Origin: Arthrobacter crystallopoietes
GTDB taxonomy: Bacteria > Actinomycetota > Actinomycetes > Actinomycetales > Micrococcaceae
DNA length: 64,000 nt
Assembly: GCF_017603825.1 (NCBI RefSeq)
Contig: NZ_CP072014.1
Location: 124,001-188,000, forward strand
Direction of reading: 5' to 3'
The notes under the pieces: generated by a model
Database searches by the model: none
The model's input: only the letters and a program-made list of their open reading frames with translations
Told to the model about the DNA's origin: nothing
Part shown: in pieces, positions 26,321-35,178 of the stretch
Position numbering within the stretch: the stretch's first letter is position 1
How the letters are laid out: every line of letters begins with the position of its first letter
Position numbers and translations under genes: made by a program

Positions 26321-28252
26321 TCAGTTTCGGCCAGCAGCCTTAAGGAAGTCCTCAACCATGGGCGCTCCTGTGACGGCACCCAGGTCTCCGTCCTCCACAA
26401 ACACCGCCACTGCCAGGTCGCCCTGCCCCGCGATCACCCACGAGTGGGTCTGCAGCGGGTCCTCGCTGCCGTATTCGGCCGTGCCGGTCTTGCCGATCAC
26501 CGGCTCCCCCGGCAGATCGGCAAGGTTGGTCAGATAACCATCAACGACGGCGGAGCGCATCATGCCGGTCAACTGGTCCGCTTCCTCCTTGGTGAGTTTC
26601 GGGACGTCAGGCAGCTCCGCCTCGGCGTCGTGCCCCTTGACCAGCTGCGGGACAACAACCTCCCCCTTGACCACGGAGGCCATCACGGTGGTCAAGGCTA
26701 GCGGTGAGGTCTGGACGCGGCTCTGGCCGATCATGGATGCGGCATGGGCCGTTCCCTCGGTGTCCTCGCGGGGAACGTTGCCCATGAACGCTTCCAAGCC
26801 AAGGTTGGCGTTCATTCCAATGCCGAGCGCCCCGGCGGCGTCGGCCAGCTCATCCTGGGGCAGGTTCTCATACTGGGAGACGAACGCGGTATTGCAGGAA
26901 TGGGCAATGGCTTCCGTCAGCGTGATCTCACCCAGGAACGCTGCCGGGTAGCCGTCGGCATTTTCGAAGGTGCGCCCATCGGCGACGAATTCCGCCTCGC
27001 ACGTGACGGAGGATTCCGGCGTCATGCCTTGGCGAAGCAGCCCCAGGGCGGTGGCGATCTTGAACGTGGATCCGGGCGCGTACTGGCCCAGGAAGGCTGT
27101 GTTGTAACCCTTGCTGTCCGGACCGTTGGCAGCGGCGAGGATCTCTCCGGTGGACGGGCGCATGGCCACGATGGAACTGGGCGATTCGATGTCCGCCAGC
27201 ACTTCCTCCGCCGCCCGCTGCATGTCCGGCTCCAGGCTGATCTGGACGTCCTGCCCGTTCTGGGGCTCAATGCTGAACAGCTCCCGCGGCGCCTCAGGTT
27301 CCGCTTCGGGGGCGCCTTCGCCGTCGTTCTTCTCAGCGGCCGCGACGGCGGAAATGGTCAGGCCCGGCGTGCCGGACAGGCCATCGTTGTAGGCGGCCTG
27401 CAGCCCGGAAGTGCCTACCATCTCGCCCTGGACGATCTTGCCCTCGGATTTTTCAATGTCCTCCGCCGTGGCCACACGCACAGTGCCCAGCATCGCCGCC
27501 GCGAAGTCGCGCGAGGGCGCCAGCGGCAGCTCATCTTCGACGGCGGCCGAACCCTCAATGGAGTCCAGCCGGTTTTGGTCCAGATCCTCGAAGGCGGCCT
27601 CGCGGAGGGTGATGGCATCCACGAAGGCCTCCGGCCCATAGGCCTCGACCTTCGACTGGTAGTCGCCGGCGTCGATGTCCACCAGCTCGGCCAGCTGCTC
27701 CGCGGAGGCCTTGGCCTCGGCCGCACTCAGCCCGGACTTGTCGATGCCGACCACCCGGACCGGCCGCTCCGTCACCAAGGGCTCGCCGCCTGCGTCAAGA
27801 ATGTCGCCACGCTCAGGTTCTGCTGTGGTCTTCGCCAGCCGCTCGCCTTCCGCCAGGGACGGTTCCACGATGGTTGGTGACCACACGATCTGCCAACTGT
27901 CGTCCGCGTGGGCGAGCTCCGCCGTCGTTGTGTAGGTCCACTTCTGCTCGGAGTCCGGGATGGCCCATTCATAGGACAGCGTAGCGGTAGTGCGGTTGTC
28001 CTGGACCTCGCCCACCTCGGCCACGGAGACCTTCGGCACCAGCGGATCCATGCCTTCCAGAACGCCAGCCAGTTCCGTTTGGACATCCGCCCCGGTGGTG
28101 CCGGAGAAGGCGATGCTCTCCACGTTCTTTGCGCTCAGGCCCTCCGCGAGTGCGGCGGCGGTACTCTGCGCCTCGTCTTTGCTCGGGGCGCAGGCGACCG
28201 CCGTGCCGACCAGCAGTAGTGCCATAACTGTTCCGAGTGCGCGCCGCAGCAT
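26321..28252 (-). CDS. Penicillin-binding transpeptidase (class B PBP, NTF2-like N-domain), lipoprotein
   Basis: This 643-residue cell-wall transpeptidase carries a lipoprotein signal (TAVACAP, Cys21). An NTF2-like MecA-N domain follows to about residue 135, then a dimerisation domain. The transpeptidase has Ser395 and Lys398 in GSTFKIA, SCN at 452-454 and KTG at 588-590, so all three catalytic motifs are intact. It cross-links peptidoglycan outside the membrane. The MecA-like domain layout alone does not prove beta-lactam resistance. It is a single gene. Confidence 0.94.
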   Translation of the reverse strand: MLRRALGTVMALLLVGTAVACAPSKDEAQSTAAALAEGLSAKNVESIAFSGTTGADVQTELAGVLEGMDPLVPKVSVAEVGEVQDNRTTATLSYEWAIPDSEQKWTYTTTAELAHADDSWQIVWSPTIVEPSLAEGERLAKTTAEPERGDILDAGGEPLVTERPVRVVGIDKSGLSAAEAKASAEQLAELVDIDAGDYQSKVEAYGPEAFVDAITLREAAFEDLDQNRLDSIEGSAAVEDELPLAPSRDFAAAMLGTVRVATAEDIEKSEGKIVQGEMVGTSGLQAAYNDGLSGTPGLTISAVAAAEKNDGEGAPEAEPEAPRELFSIEPQNGQDVQISLEPDMQRAAEEVLADIESPSSIVAMRPSTGEILAAANGPDSKGYNTAFLGQYAPGSTFKIATALGLLRQGMTPESSVTCEAEFVADGRTFENADGYPAAFLGEITLTEAIAHSCNTAFVSQYENLPQDELADAAGALGIGMNANLGLEAFMGNVPREDTEGTAHAASMIGQSRVQTSPLALTTVMASVVKGEVVVPQLVKGHDAEAELPDVPKLTKEEADQLTGMMRSAVVDGYLTNLADLPGEPVIGKTGTAEYGSEDPLQTHSWVIAGQGDLAVAVFVEDGDLGAVTGAPMVEDFLKAAGRN

Positions 28253-28445
28253 GTTCCCCCTGTTATCTGATGACCTTTAGCGAACTTATAAGCGCGCGGC
28301 GGATATGTCGAGTGCCCCGGGAAGTTATGGGGATCCTGCGGATTACGGGCGGGGTTGGCGGTTGGTGCTGAACTTTGCGCGTTGAGTTACTAAGCTGGCT
28401 GAGTAATGTCACCGGGTGTGGCCATCCGACCGAAGGGAACCAGCC

Positions 28446-28679
28446 ATGACTGAACAGAATCTCCCCGACCCTGACCTCAATATCCAGGGGGAAGACCCTG
28501 TCATCCCCGACGAGGGCGTGGATGCCGTCCCGCCGGAACTGGTGGAAGGCGGTATCGACACCGAGGAAGAGGGCACGGTGGATGAAACCGTGTCGGACGA
28601 AATGGACAGCTATGACCGGACCGGAGGCGACAAGGGCGCGCCCTTGAGCGAATTCGATCCCGGAAATTCCGAGCAGTAG
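28446..28679 (+). CDS. Small acidic hypothetical protein, 77 aa
   Basis: A strongly acidic protein (Asp/Glu about one third) with no hydrophobic core (DEGVDAVPPELVEGGIDTEE), probably disordered. AAGGGA lies 8 bases before the ATG. Twenty-two bases separate it from the cyclodeaminase-like gene, so they may be co-transcribed. The function is unknown. Confidence 0.6.
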   Translation: MTEQNLPDPDLNIQGEDPVIPDEGVDAVPPELVEGGIDTEEEGTVDETVSDEMDSYDRTGGDKGAPLSEFDPGNSEQ

Positions 28680-28701
28680 CCGGCACAGGAAGGCCCAGCC
28701 A

Positions 28702-29337
28702 ATGATTCGTGACGAAAAGATCGGCGGATTCCTCGACCGTCTTGCCTCCGGCGAACCCACGCCGGGAGGCGGTGCGGCCGGGGCGCTGCAGGCTGCTCAA
28801 GGGGCGGCATTGCTGTCCATGGCGGCGAACTTCACCACCGGCCCCGAGTACACCGAGCATGCTGAGCCCACCGCGCGGATCCTTGCTGCTGCCCGGGATC
28901 TGATTCCGGCTGCATTGGAACTGGCGGACGCGGACGAAGAGTCCTTCCACACGGTGGCGGATGCCTACGGACTCCCGGACGGGACGGATGAGGAATCAGA
29001 GACCCGGACCCGCACTGTGCAGGAATCGCTGGCACAGGCCGCCGAGCCACCACGCAAACTGGTCGAACTCGCCGGAGAGATCCTTCGGCTGGGGCAGGAA
29101 CTGGCCGCCTTTTCCAATCCCAACGTGCTCAGCGACATCGGAGCCGCCGCTGAGGCTGCCCGCGCCGCCGCTTCCTCCGGCCGCGTGACGCTGGAGATCA
29201 ACATCGCCGACATTAAAGACCAGCAAACCCTGGCGGCGTTGCAGCCCGCCGTGGCCGAAGCGGGGCGGATAATCAACGGCTGCGAGGAGCTCTCAGCCCG
29301 CATCCGGCATATGATCAACGGTCGCGGCGACCACTGA
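28702..29337 (+). CDS. Cyclodeaminase/cyclohydrolase family protein (FTCD C-terminal type)
   Basis: The 211-residue all-helical protein starts IGGFLDRLASGEPTPGGGAA, the defining motif of the formiminotransferase-cyclodeaminase C-terminal family, and then AGALQAAQGAALLSMAANFT. Stand-alone members are assigned to formimino-folate cyclodeaminase or methenyl-folate cyclohydrolase activity, neither of which can be shown here. It is convergent with the next gene. Confidence 0.88.
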   Translation: MIRDEKIGGFLDRLASGEPTPGGGAAGALQAAQGAALLSMAANFTTGPEYTEHAEPTARILAAARDLIPAALELADADEESFHTVADAYGLPDGTDEESETRTRTVQESLAQAAEPPRKLVELAGEILRLGQELAAFSNPNVLSDIGAAAEAARAAASSGRVTLEINIADIKDQQTLAALQPAVAEAGRIINGCEELSARIRHMINGRGDH

Positions 29338-29348
29338 TCGCTGCCGGT

Positions 29349-30485
29349 CTAACCGTGCGGGTACTCCGCTGACCGGCCCTGGAAGGCAAGAATGGCAGGA
29401 TTGCGGATCACGCCGTCGCGAATCTCAATGGCGCGATTGATGACCGCGTCCTCATCCCAGTTCGAGGGACCAGCCATGACGGTGCCGAGGAACGGCAGGA
29501 CCGCCTGGCTGATCTCCCACGTGGCCGAGTTCCACAGATAGGACGGGCTATGGTCGACACCGTAGTAGTTGATGTGGTCCCCGACTTCGAACATCGGCGA
29601 GGTGAACGTCGTCGGACGCGCCCAGCTGAATCCCATGCCCTCGTCGCAGGAGACGTCCACAATCAGGCTCCCCGGCCGGAAGGCGTCCAGGTCCTCGGTC
29701 CGCAGATACGTCACCGGCGCGTTGGGATCCTGCAGAGTGCAGTTGACGACGATGTCGTTCTCGGCCAGGAACGGTGCCAGCGGCATCCGGCCCCGCGGCG
29801 TGATCGCGTGGCTCAGGAACGGCGCACTCTGATCCTGATCGAACTGGACGATATCAACCGAGTGGATCGGCGAGCCGACAGCGGCGACACTGCGGCTGGT
29901 GAGCACCTGCACGCCGTGCACGCCGTGGGCATTGAGGGCGGTGACAGCGCCGCGGGCCGTGGCGCCGAATCCAATTACGACGGCGCGCAGCCGGCGTCCG
30001 TAGTCGCCGGTAGCCCCGGTCAGCTGAAGCGCATGAAGGACCGAGCTGTAACCGGCCAGTTCGTTGTTCTTATGGAAAACGTGCAGGCCGAACCCACCAT
30101 CGCTGGTCCAGTGGTTCATCGCTTCATAGGCGATGAGCGTCAGGCGTTTGTCGATGGCGAGCTGGGTGACGGCGCGGTCCTGAACGCAGTGCGGCCAGCC
30201 CCACAAGATCTGGCCATCACGCAGTTCGGCGAGATCCTCGGGTTGGGGTTTCGGCAACATGACCACGTCGGATGACTCTATGAGCTCAGAGCGCGAGGTG
30301 ATTCGGCCTACCAGCAGCTTCAGCTGCGCATCGGCGATGCCGAACTGCTCGCCGTAGCCGTGCTCCAAGGTAATTCTGCTTCTGAGGGCAGGGTCAATCT
30401 GCTCAAAGTGAAGCGGATGGATCGGCAGTCGACGCTCATCGGGCTTGCGGGTGGTGGACGGGATTCCCAGGCTTAGCTGGCTCAC
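29349..30485 (-). CDS. N5-(carboxyethyl)ornithine synthase-like / alanine dehydrogenase superfamily
   Basis: The 378-residue protein has an AlaDH/PNT N-terminal domain (GIPSTTRKPDERRLPIHP) and a Rossmann part (AVVIGFGATARGAVTAL near residues 165-182). YYGVDHSPSYLWNSATWEIS is typical of N5-(1-carboxyethyl)ornithine synthase, which reductively condenses pyruvate with ornithine or lysine using NADPH. The enzyme is best known from Lactococcus. An alternative is a lysine-ketoglutarate reductase-like enzyme. It is a single gene ahead of a tiny basic protein gene. Confidence 0.78.
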   Translation of the reverse strand: MSQLSLGIPSTTRKPDERRLPIHPLHFEQIDPALRSRITLEHGYGEQFGIADAQLKLLVGRITSRSELIESSDVVMLPKPQPEDLAELRDGQILWGWPHCVQDRAVTQLAIDKRLTLIAYEAMNHWTSDGGFGLHVFHKNNELAGYSSVLHALQLTGATGDYGRRLRAVVIGFGATARGAVTALNAHGVHGVQVLTSRSVAAVGSPIHSVDIVQFDQDQSAPFLSHAITPRGRMPLAPFLAENDIVVNCTLQDPNAPVTYLRTEDLDAFRPGSLIVDVSCDEGMGFSWARPTTFTSPMFEVGDHINYYGVDHSPSYLWNSATWEISQAVLPFLGTVMAGPSNWDEDAVINRAIEIRDGVIRNPAILAFQGRSAEYPHG

Positions 30486-30490
30486 AGCGC

Positions 30491-30625
30491 TCAGTTTTTC
30501 TTGGCCTTGGTGAGCTTTTCCAGTTCGGATGCAGCGGCGGCGCCGGCTTTCTTGTCAGTGCGCTTCTGCTTGATCGATGTGGCGGGCTTTTTGGACATGG
30601 ACTGTCGCGGGGACTTGTCTGCCAT
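30491..30625 (-). CDS. Very small basic protein, 44 aa
   Basis: The reading frame starts with MADKSPRQSMSKKP and ends ELEKLTKAKKN, with 13 Lys/Arg in 44 residues. AAGGAAA lies 7 bases upstream. Similar short Lys-rich proteins beginning MADKSPR(Q/K)SM occur in many Actinobacteria. The function is unknown. It is 5 bases upstream of the ornithine-synthase-like gene and probably co-transcribed. A hairpin (GGAGCC/GGCTCC) lies just before its ribosome binding site. Confidence 0.75.
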   Translation of the reverse strand: MADKSPRQSMSKKPATSIKQKRTDKKAGAAAASELEKLTKAKKN

Positions 30626-30641
30626 TGGGGTTTCCTTAATT

Positions 30642-30658
30642 GGAGCCGCAATGGCTCC
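30642..30658 (-). other. Hairpin in the leader of the 44-aa gene
   Basis: A 6-bp perfect inverted repeat GGAGCC-GCAAT-GGCTCC ends 11 bases before the Shine-Dalgarno AAGGAAA. It could be an mRNA structure. There is no T-run on the minus strand, so it is not a clear terminator. Confidence 0.4.
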
Positions 30659-30980
30659 GAGGCTCTGAGACTACACCACGCTTTTCAGCCTTAAACATTG
30701 ATCGATTCACTCGGGGAGCGGAGGTTCCCGAAGGGCCGATGGCGGTCCCGGGAACCGGGGTGGCGCTTGAACTGCCCCGTAATCCGCCGTGACCGGCCAT
30801 TGCGAATCGGCTACGGCAAGGCCCTCAGGGGAGGCTGAAACCGGACTTCCAGCCCCGATTTGAAGTACTTCTGAAATATGCAATGACGGTTCGGAATCAG
30901 TCTGCACAGACCGGGATCAAAAGGGTGGATCCGGTCATATTCTGAGAGCATCATTCGTGCAATTTGAAAGGCTCTCAGCC
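30659..30980. other. Intergenic region between divergent genes
   Basis: About 320 bases hold no convincing gene. The region must contain the promoters for the 44-aa gene and the AMIN-like gene; none can be called with confidence. Confidence 0.4.
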
Positions 30981-31517
30981 ATGAAAAAACTGCATGCGTG
31001 GCTCGCGGTCATTATGTTGATCGTTGGACTGGGACTTGTCGCACCCAGCGCGGCCACTGCAGCACCTTACTGCGGCATCTCTTGGGGATCACTCGCTAAA
31101 ACGTCTTCGGCCACGACCTATGGGCACCTGACCAACGTCCGGGCAGGCAAGCACGCCTGCTTCGACCGCCTGGTGTTCGACATCAAGGGCAAGCGCGCCG
31201 GATACGACGTCCGCTACGCCTCGGTCTACACCGAAGGCAAGGGGGACCGGGTTCCGCTGCGCGGCACCGATCTGCGCATCATTGTCAAAGCCCCTGCATA
31301 TAGCAACGGCAAGGCAACCTACAATCCGCGCAACAAGGCCAACATCGTCAATGTCCAGGACTTCCGGACCTTCCGCCAGGTAGCGTGGGCCGGCAGTTTC
31401 GAGGGCCAGACGACCATCGGGCTGGGCGTCCGGTCACGGTTGCCGTTCCGGGCCTTCACGCTCAATGGCCCGGGCTCTCAGACAAGGCTGGTGATCGACG
31501 TCGCCCACCGTTGGTAG
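30981..31517 (+). CDS. Secreted AMIN-like domain protein
   Basis: The 178-residue protein has a cleavable signal peptide (LHAWLAVIMLIVGLGLVAPS, cleavage near ATAAPYC). One AMIN-like beta domain follows, with CFDRLVFDIKGKRAGYDVRY, LRIIVKAPAY and a terminal RLVIDVAHRW. The family is common in Actinobacteria and probably binds cell-wall material, but no enzyme activity is known. The first two Cys (near residues 38 and 64) may form a disulfide. I use the ATG at 30981 because the signal peptide begins there. Confidence 0.88.
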   Translation: MKKLHAWLAVIMLIVGLGLVAPSAATAAPYCGISWGSLAKTSSATTYGHLTNVRAGKHACFDRLVFDIKGKRAGYDVRYASVYTEGKGDRVPLRGTDLRIIVKAPAYSNGKATYNPRNKANIVNVQDFRTFRQVAWAGSFEGQTTIGLGVRSRLPFRAFTLNGPGSQTRLVIDVAHRW

Positions 31518-31554
31518 GCACTAGAGAAACTGTTCAATCCCGGCAACACGGCGG

Positions 31555-31609
31555 CGGTGTCCCCGCAGGTGGCTATGCAAGGCGCATGGTTCACCTGACG
31601 GGGACACCG
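31555..31609 (+). terminator. Long hairpin, probable terminator
   Basis: CGGTGTCCCCG at 31555-31565 pairs perfectly with CGGGGACACCG at 31599-31609, with an inner AGGT/ACCT pairing. A weak T-containing tail follows. It ends the AMIN-like gene. Confidence 0.7.
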
Positions 31610-31743
31610 TCGTTCCTGCTGCCAGGCAGCCGTGACACATTTCGGAATATTGGCTCTGCCCGCCGGCGTTGTACGTGCTACCGTTCAGCGTTCCCGGCCA
31701 TTCGCCGGCAGCGCAACCGACATCTTCTCAAAGGGGTCCCACC

Positions 31744-32565
31744 ATGATTCGTCGCCGACTCTCCTTGCTTGGCGCCTCCGCCGCGATCGCCCTCGCCGTT
31801 GTCGGTTGCGGTTCTTCCACGCCGGCCGAACCCGGTGCAACGTCTGCGGACGCCGGGCCCACCACACTGCAGGAAATCCAGGATGCCGGCGTCATCACGG
31901 TCGGCACCGAGGGAACCTACAAGCCCTTCTCCTTCCACGAGAACGGCGCCGGGGAGCTCACCGGTTTCGACGTCGAAATCATCACCGCCGTGGCCGGCAA
32001 GCTCGGCGTGGAAGCCCAGTTCGAAGAGACCCAGTGGGACGCGATTTTCGCGGGCCTGGAAGCCGGCCGGTTCGACGTGATCGCCAACCAGGTGTCCATC
32101 AACGAGGAACGCCAGGCCAAGTACGACTTTTCCGACCCCTACACGGTGAGCACGGGCGTGCTCGTGACGACGGCGGACAACTCCGAGATCACCTCCTTCG
32201 AAGACCTCAAGGGCAAGACGACGGCGCAGTCCCTCACCAGCAACTGGTACACGCTGGCACAGGAATCCGGCGCGAATGTGGAAGCGGTTGAAGGCTGGGC
32301 CCAGTCCGTGACGCTGCTCGAGCAGGGCCGGGTGGATGGGACCATTAATGACAAGCTGACCTACCTGGACTACCAGAAGACCAGCAACAACGAGAACATC
32401 AAGATCGCTGCCGAAACCGAGGAAGAGTCCCTGAGCGCGTTGGCGTTCAAGAAGGGCAGCACCGAGCTGGTCGACGCGGTGAACACCGCCCTCGAGGAAC
32501 TGCGAGCCGAGGGCAAGCTGGCGGAAATCTCCGAGAAGTACTTCGGCGAGGACGTTACGCAATAA
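31744..32565 (+). CDS. Amino acid ABC transporter, substrate-binding lipoprotein
   Basis: The 273-residue receptor has a lipoprotein signal (AIALAVVGCGSS) and the type 3 solute-binding fold: ITVGTEGTYKPFSFHENGAG, FDVEIITAVAGKLGVE, then VISA-type hinge segments and IAEISEKYFGEDV at the end. The fold and gene order match cystine/polar amino acid receptors (TcyA/FliY type). AAGGGG lies 8 bases upstream. It heads a three-gene operon. Confidence 0.93.
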   Translation: MIRRRLSLLGASAAIALAVVGCGSSTPAEPGATSADAGPTTLQEIQDAGVITVGTEGTYKPFSFHENGAGELTGFDVEIITAVAGKLGVEAQFEETQWDAIFAGLEAGRFDVIANQVSINEERQAKYDFSDPYTVSTGVLVTTADNSEITSFEDLKGKTTAQSLTSNWYTLAQESGANVEAVEGWAQSVTLLEQGRVDGTINDKLTYLDYQKTSNNENIKIAAETEEESLSALAFKKGSTELVDAVNTALEELRAEGKLAEISEKYFGEDVTQ

Positions 32566-32601
32566 CGACGGCGGCGCCGGTCCAGGCGTTAGCCTAACCG
32601 T

Positions 32602-33267
32602 ATGGACATTGATTGGGACCTCGTTGCCAGTTCGTTCTGGCCGATGGTTCAAGGCGGCATCCGGGGAACCATTCCGCTCTCCTTGGCTTCCTTCTTCCTG
32701 GGCCTGGTCCTCGCGCTGATCGTCGCCCTGATGCGGCTTAGCGGCAACAAGATCATTTCAGCGATCGCCCGCGGGTACGTGTCCCTTATCCGCGGCACGC
32801 CCTTGCTGGTGCAGCTGTTCGTGATCTTCTACGGTCTGCCCTCCATCGGTGTGGTCATTGATCCGTGGCCCAGCGCCATCATCGCGTTCTCGCTCAACGT
32901 CGGAGGCTACGCAGCGGAGATCATCCGGGCCGCCATTCTGTCCGTGCCGAAAGGCCAGTGGGAGGCCGGGCACACCATCGGCATGTCGCCGGTGACCACA
33001 TTGCACCGGATCATCCTTCCGCAGGCCGCGCGCGTGTCCGTCCCGCCGCTGTCCAACACGTTCATCTCGCTCGTGAAGGACACCTCTCTGGCCTCGCTGA
33101 TCCTGGTGACCGAGCTGTTCCGCCAGGCGCAGGAGATCGCAGCCTTCAGCCAGGAATTCATGGTGCTCTATGTCGAAGCCGCCGTGATCTATTGGGTTTT
33201 CTGCCTGATCCTCTCCAGCGGGCAGTCACAACTGGAAAAGAGGCTGGACCGCTATGTCGCCCACTGA
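32602..33267 (+). CDS. Amino acid ABC transporter, permease
   Basis: The 221-residue inner-membrane permease has five helices. The polar amino acid HisM motif occurs as SLIRGTPLLVQLFVIFYGLP, followed by GYAAEIIRAAILSVPKGQWEAGHTIGM with the EAA loop. It probably works as a homodimer, as no second permease gene is present. The stop overlaps the start of the ATPase gene by 14 bases. Confidence 0.94.
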   Translation: MDIDWDLVASSFWPMVQGGIRGTIPLSLASFFLGLVLALIVALMRLSGNKIISAIARGYVSLIRGTPLLVQLFVIFYGLPSIGVVIDPWPSAIIAFSLNVGGYAAEIIRAAILSVPKGQWEAGHTIGMSPVTTLHRIILPQAARVSVPPLSNTFISLVKDTSLASLILVTELFRQAQEIAAFSQEFMVLYVEAAVIYWVFCLILSSGQSQLEKRLDRYVAH

Positions 33268-34054
33268 CCCCCTGGCCCCGGGCGGGACAGTACCTACGCA
33301 CGAGCCGGTACTGACCGTATCCGGCCTGCGCAAGTCCTTCGGCGCAAACCACGTGCTCAAGTCCATCGATCTGTCTGTCCGGCAGGGCGAGGTGCTGGCG
33401 CTCATCGGACCGTCCGGTTCCGGCAAGACCACGGTCCTGCGCTGCCTGAACGGCCTGGAAGCGCCCGACGGCGGAGTGGTCGCCTTCCGCGGTATCCGCC
33501 CGGTGGATTTCGCCTCGCCGGTGTCCAAGAAACAGCTCGCCTCCCTGCGGGACCAAAGCGCGATGGTCTTCCAGCATTACAACCTCTTTCCGCATAAAAC
33601 GGTGCTGGAAAATGTGATCGAAGGTCCCGTCCAGGTGCAGAAGCGGCGCAAGTCCGAGGCCGCCAGCGAGGCGTCAAGCCTGCTGGAAAGGGTGGGGCTG
33701 GCGGACAAGAAGGACCAGTACCCGCACGAGCTTTCCGGCGGCCAGCAGCAGCGGGTCGGCATTGTCCGCGCGCTGGCGCTGAAACCCTCGCTCCTGCTCT
33801 TCGACGAGCCAACCTCGGCGCTGGATCCAGAACTGGTCGGCGATGTACTCCACGTGATCAAGGAACTGGCCGAGGAAGGCTGGACCATGGCTCTGGTCAC
33901 TCACGAACTCGCTTTTGCGCGCGAGGTAGCCAGTGAAGTGGTCTTCATGGACGGGGGTGTGGTGGTGGAACGCGGCCACCCGGACCAGGTGCTGCGGAAC
34001 CCGCAGGAAGAGCGCACCCAACAGTTCGTGCACCGGCTGCTCAACCCGTTCTAA
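33254..34054 (+). CDS. Amino acid ABC transporter, ATP-binding protein
   Basis: The 266-residue ATPase has Walker A GPSGSGKTT at residues 52-60, the signature LSGGQQQR at 160-167, Walker B LLFDEP at 181-186 and a His switch in VTHELAFA. The length and the HisP-like VFQHYNLFPHKTVLEN segment fit the polar amino acid importers. The ATG lies inside the permease gene, so translation is coupled. Confidence 0.95.
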   Translation: MSPTDPLAPGGTVPTHEPVLTVSGLRKSFGANHVLKSIDLSVRQGEVLALIGPSGSGKTTVLRCLNGLEAPDGGVVAFRGIRPVDFASPVSKKQLASLRDQSAMVFQHYNLFPHKTVLENVIEGPVQVQKRRKSEAASEASSLLERVGLADKKDQYPHELSGGQQQRVGIVRALALKPSLLLFDEPTSALDPELVGDVLHVIKELAEEGWTMALVTHELAFAREVASEVVFMDGGVVVERGHPDQVLRNPQEERTQQFVHRLLNPF

Positions 34055-34057
34055 GTC

Positions 34058-34080
34058 GCCTGCTGCTCCTCAGGGCAGGC
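34058..34080 (+). other. Short inverted repeat after the ABC operon
   Basis: GCCTGC pairs with GCAGGC across 11 bases just after the ATPase stop. It is a weak terminator candidate between convergent genes and lacks a T-run. Confidence 0.35.
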
Positions 34081-34102
34081 TGCTTGAGGCCGGACGGCAG
34101 GG

Positions 34103-34795
34103 TTATTTGCCGAGGCCCTCTTTGTCCACCTTGCGGTGGAAACGCATGCCGGCGAGGCCGCCCAGAATAGCCCCTGCCAGCGTCACGACCGCGACCGCCA
34201 GCAACGTGATGAGTGCGCTGATAGTCATCTGGTCCGATTCCATCGGGATGCGCGGAAAGGCGTTCATGTTCCCCATGACGTTAAACTGACTGCCCGCCAC
34301 AGCCCCCGCCACAGCGATGATAATTGCGATGACCAAGGCCCAGATCCAGACTGCGATGCCCTGCTTCATGCCGTTGAACCGTGCCATCCGTCCGGCGACG
34401 TAACCTCCGCAGTAGTAGGCAATGAAAAGAATCACAGCCAAGACTATGGCTCCCACGATTCCTGCTGTCGCCGCATCCTGCGCCGCTGCATCCCCTGCCT
34501 CATCCGGGCTCAGACCAATATTCGCCCCGATCGCGGCACCGACAGCGCTGACCAAGGCGATCAACAGTACCGCTGCCCCGGTGGCCGTCAACCACCCGAA
34601 GAATGCCGAGCCGATCTTGACACCGCCGTACTTCTCCCTTTCACGGCCGACGACCGTGCTCCTGTCCACGGGCCTGTCGGTGAAGTCGGGTTCCCGCCCA
34701 TTGGCACGGCGTCCGCTGTCCGCCGCTTCGCGGGACGGAGCACCGCTGTCCGCCCGGTCATAGCCGGGACCCGTCGCTTCGTGTCTTGCATTCAT
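34103..34795 (-). CDS. Four-helix membrane protein with hydrophilic N-terminus
   Basis: The 230-residue protein has about 60 charged N-terminal residues (HEATGPGYDRADSGAPSREA), then four membrane helices, including FGWLTATGAAVLLIALVSAV and AIILAVILF-like segments, and a short basic tail. Helices 2 and 3 carry YYCGGYVAGRMARFNG, a motif common in a small family of actinobacterial YrzE-like membrane proteins. GGAAGGA is 9 bases from the ATG at 34795. The function is unknown. Confidence 0.75.
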   Translation of the reverse strand: MNARHEATGPGYDRADSGAPSREAADSGRRANGREPDFTDRPVDRSTVVGREREKYGGVKIGSAFFGWLTATGAAVLLIALVSAVGAAIGANIGLSPDEAGDAAAQDAATAGIVGAIVLAVILFIAYYCGGYVAGRMARFNGMKQGIAVWIWALVIAIIIAVAGAVAGSQFNVMGNMNAFPRIPMESDQMTISALITLLAVAVVTLAGAILGGLAGMRFHRKVDKEGLGK

Positions 34796-34902
34796 GATGA
34801 CGATTCCTTCCACCCGCTGCTACACCGGGGTGCCCGAAAATGCACCGCATGACGACTCGGATAGTAAGTAGTCTTATTGGTTAAGTGAATCACCGCCTAT
34901 AC

Positions 34903-35165
34903 CACCGCGCAAGAGCGGTGAAAACCCCTAGACCGTGCGGCTGGCTAGCTATCGTGGAAAAAACAGCTAGAATCGTTGTCGATTCCAACTAAGTAATATC
35001 TGAGCCACATTCTGTCATGCTTCGTCTCACTGGCAGAGTGGGCACACCTGGCTTCGGCAGTTCCCCGCAGCCCGGAACCAGGTTCCCGGAGAGTTCCGGC
35101 ACCCTCGGCCCCCAACCGAGGAACCGGGACTCAAAAACGCCCCGCAGCAGCGGGGGGACGAAAGA
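34903..35165 (+). other. Highly structured leader or RNA region
   Basis: Six perfect or near-perfect hairpins follow each other in 260 bases. They are CACCGC/GCGGTG (34903-34920), CTAGCT/AGCTAG (34945-34970), GAATCG/CGATTC (34970-34985), CCGGAAC/GTTCCGG (about 35072-35099), CCTCGG/CCGAGG with a CCCCCAA loop (about 35101-35120), and CCCCGC/GCGGGG (about 35140-35157). They precede the 68-aa gene at 35179. This may be a regulatory leader or an independent RNA. It does not match riboswitch classes I know. Confidence 0.5.
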
Positions 35166-35178
35166 TTGACTCAGCACT

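Noticed and set aside
30707-30907. Minus-strand 66-codon frame in the intergenic region
   Set aside because: It has no ribosome binding site, a Pro-rich composition and no similarity to anything I know.
34903-35165. c-di-AMP (ydaO) riboswitch or tmRNA/RNase P RNA in the structured region
   Set aside because: None of the conserved ydaO, RNase P or tmRNA sequence blocks known to me is present; only the hairpins are seen.
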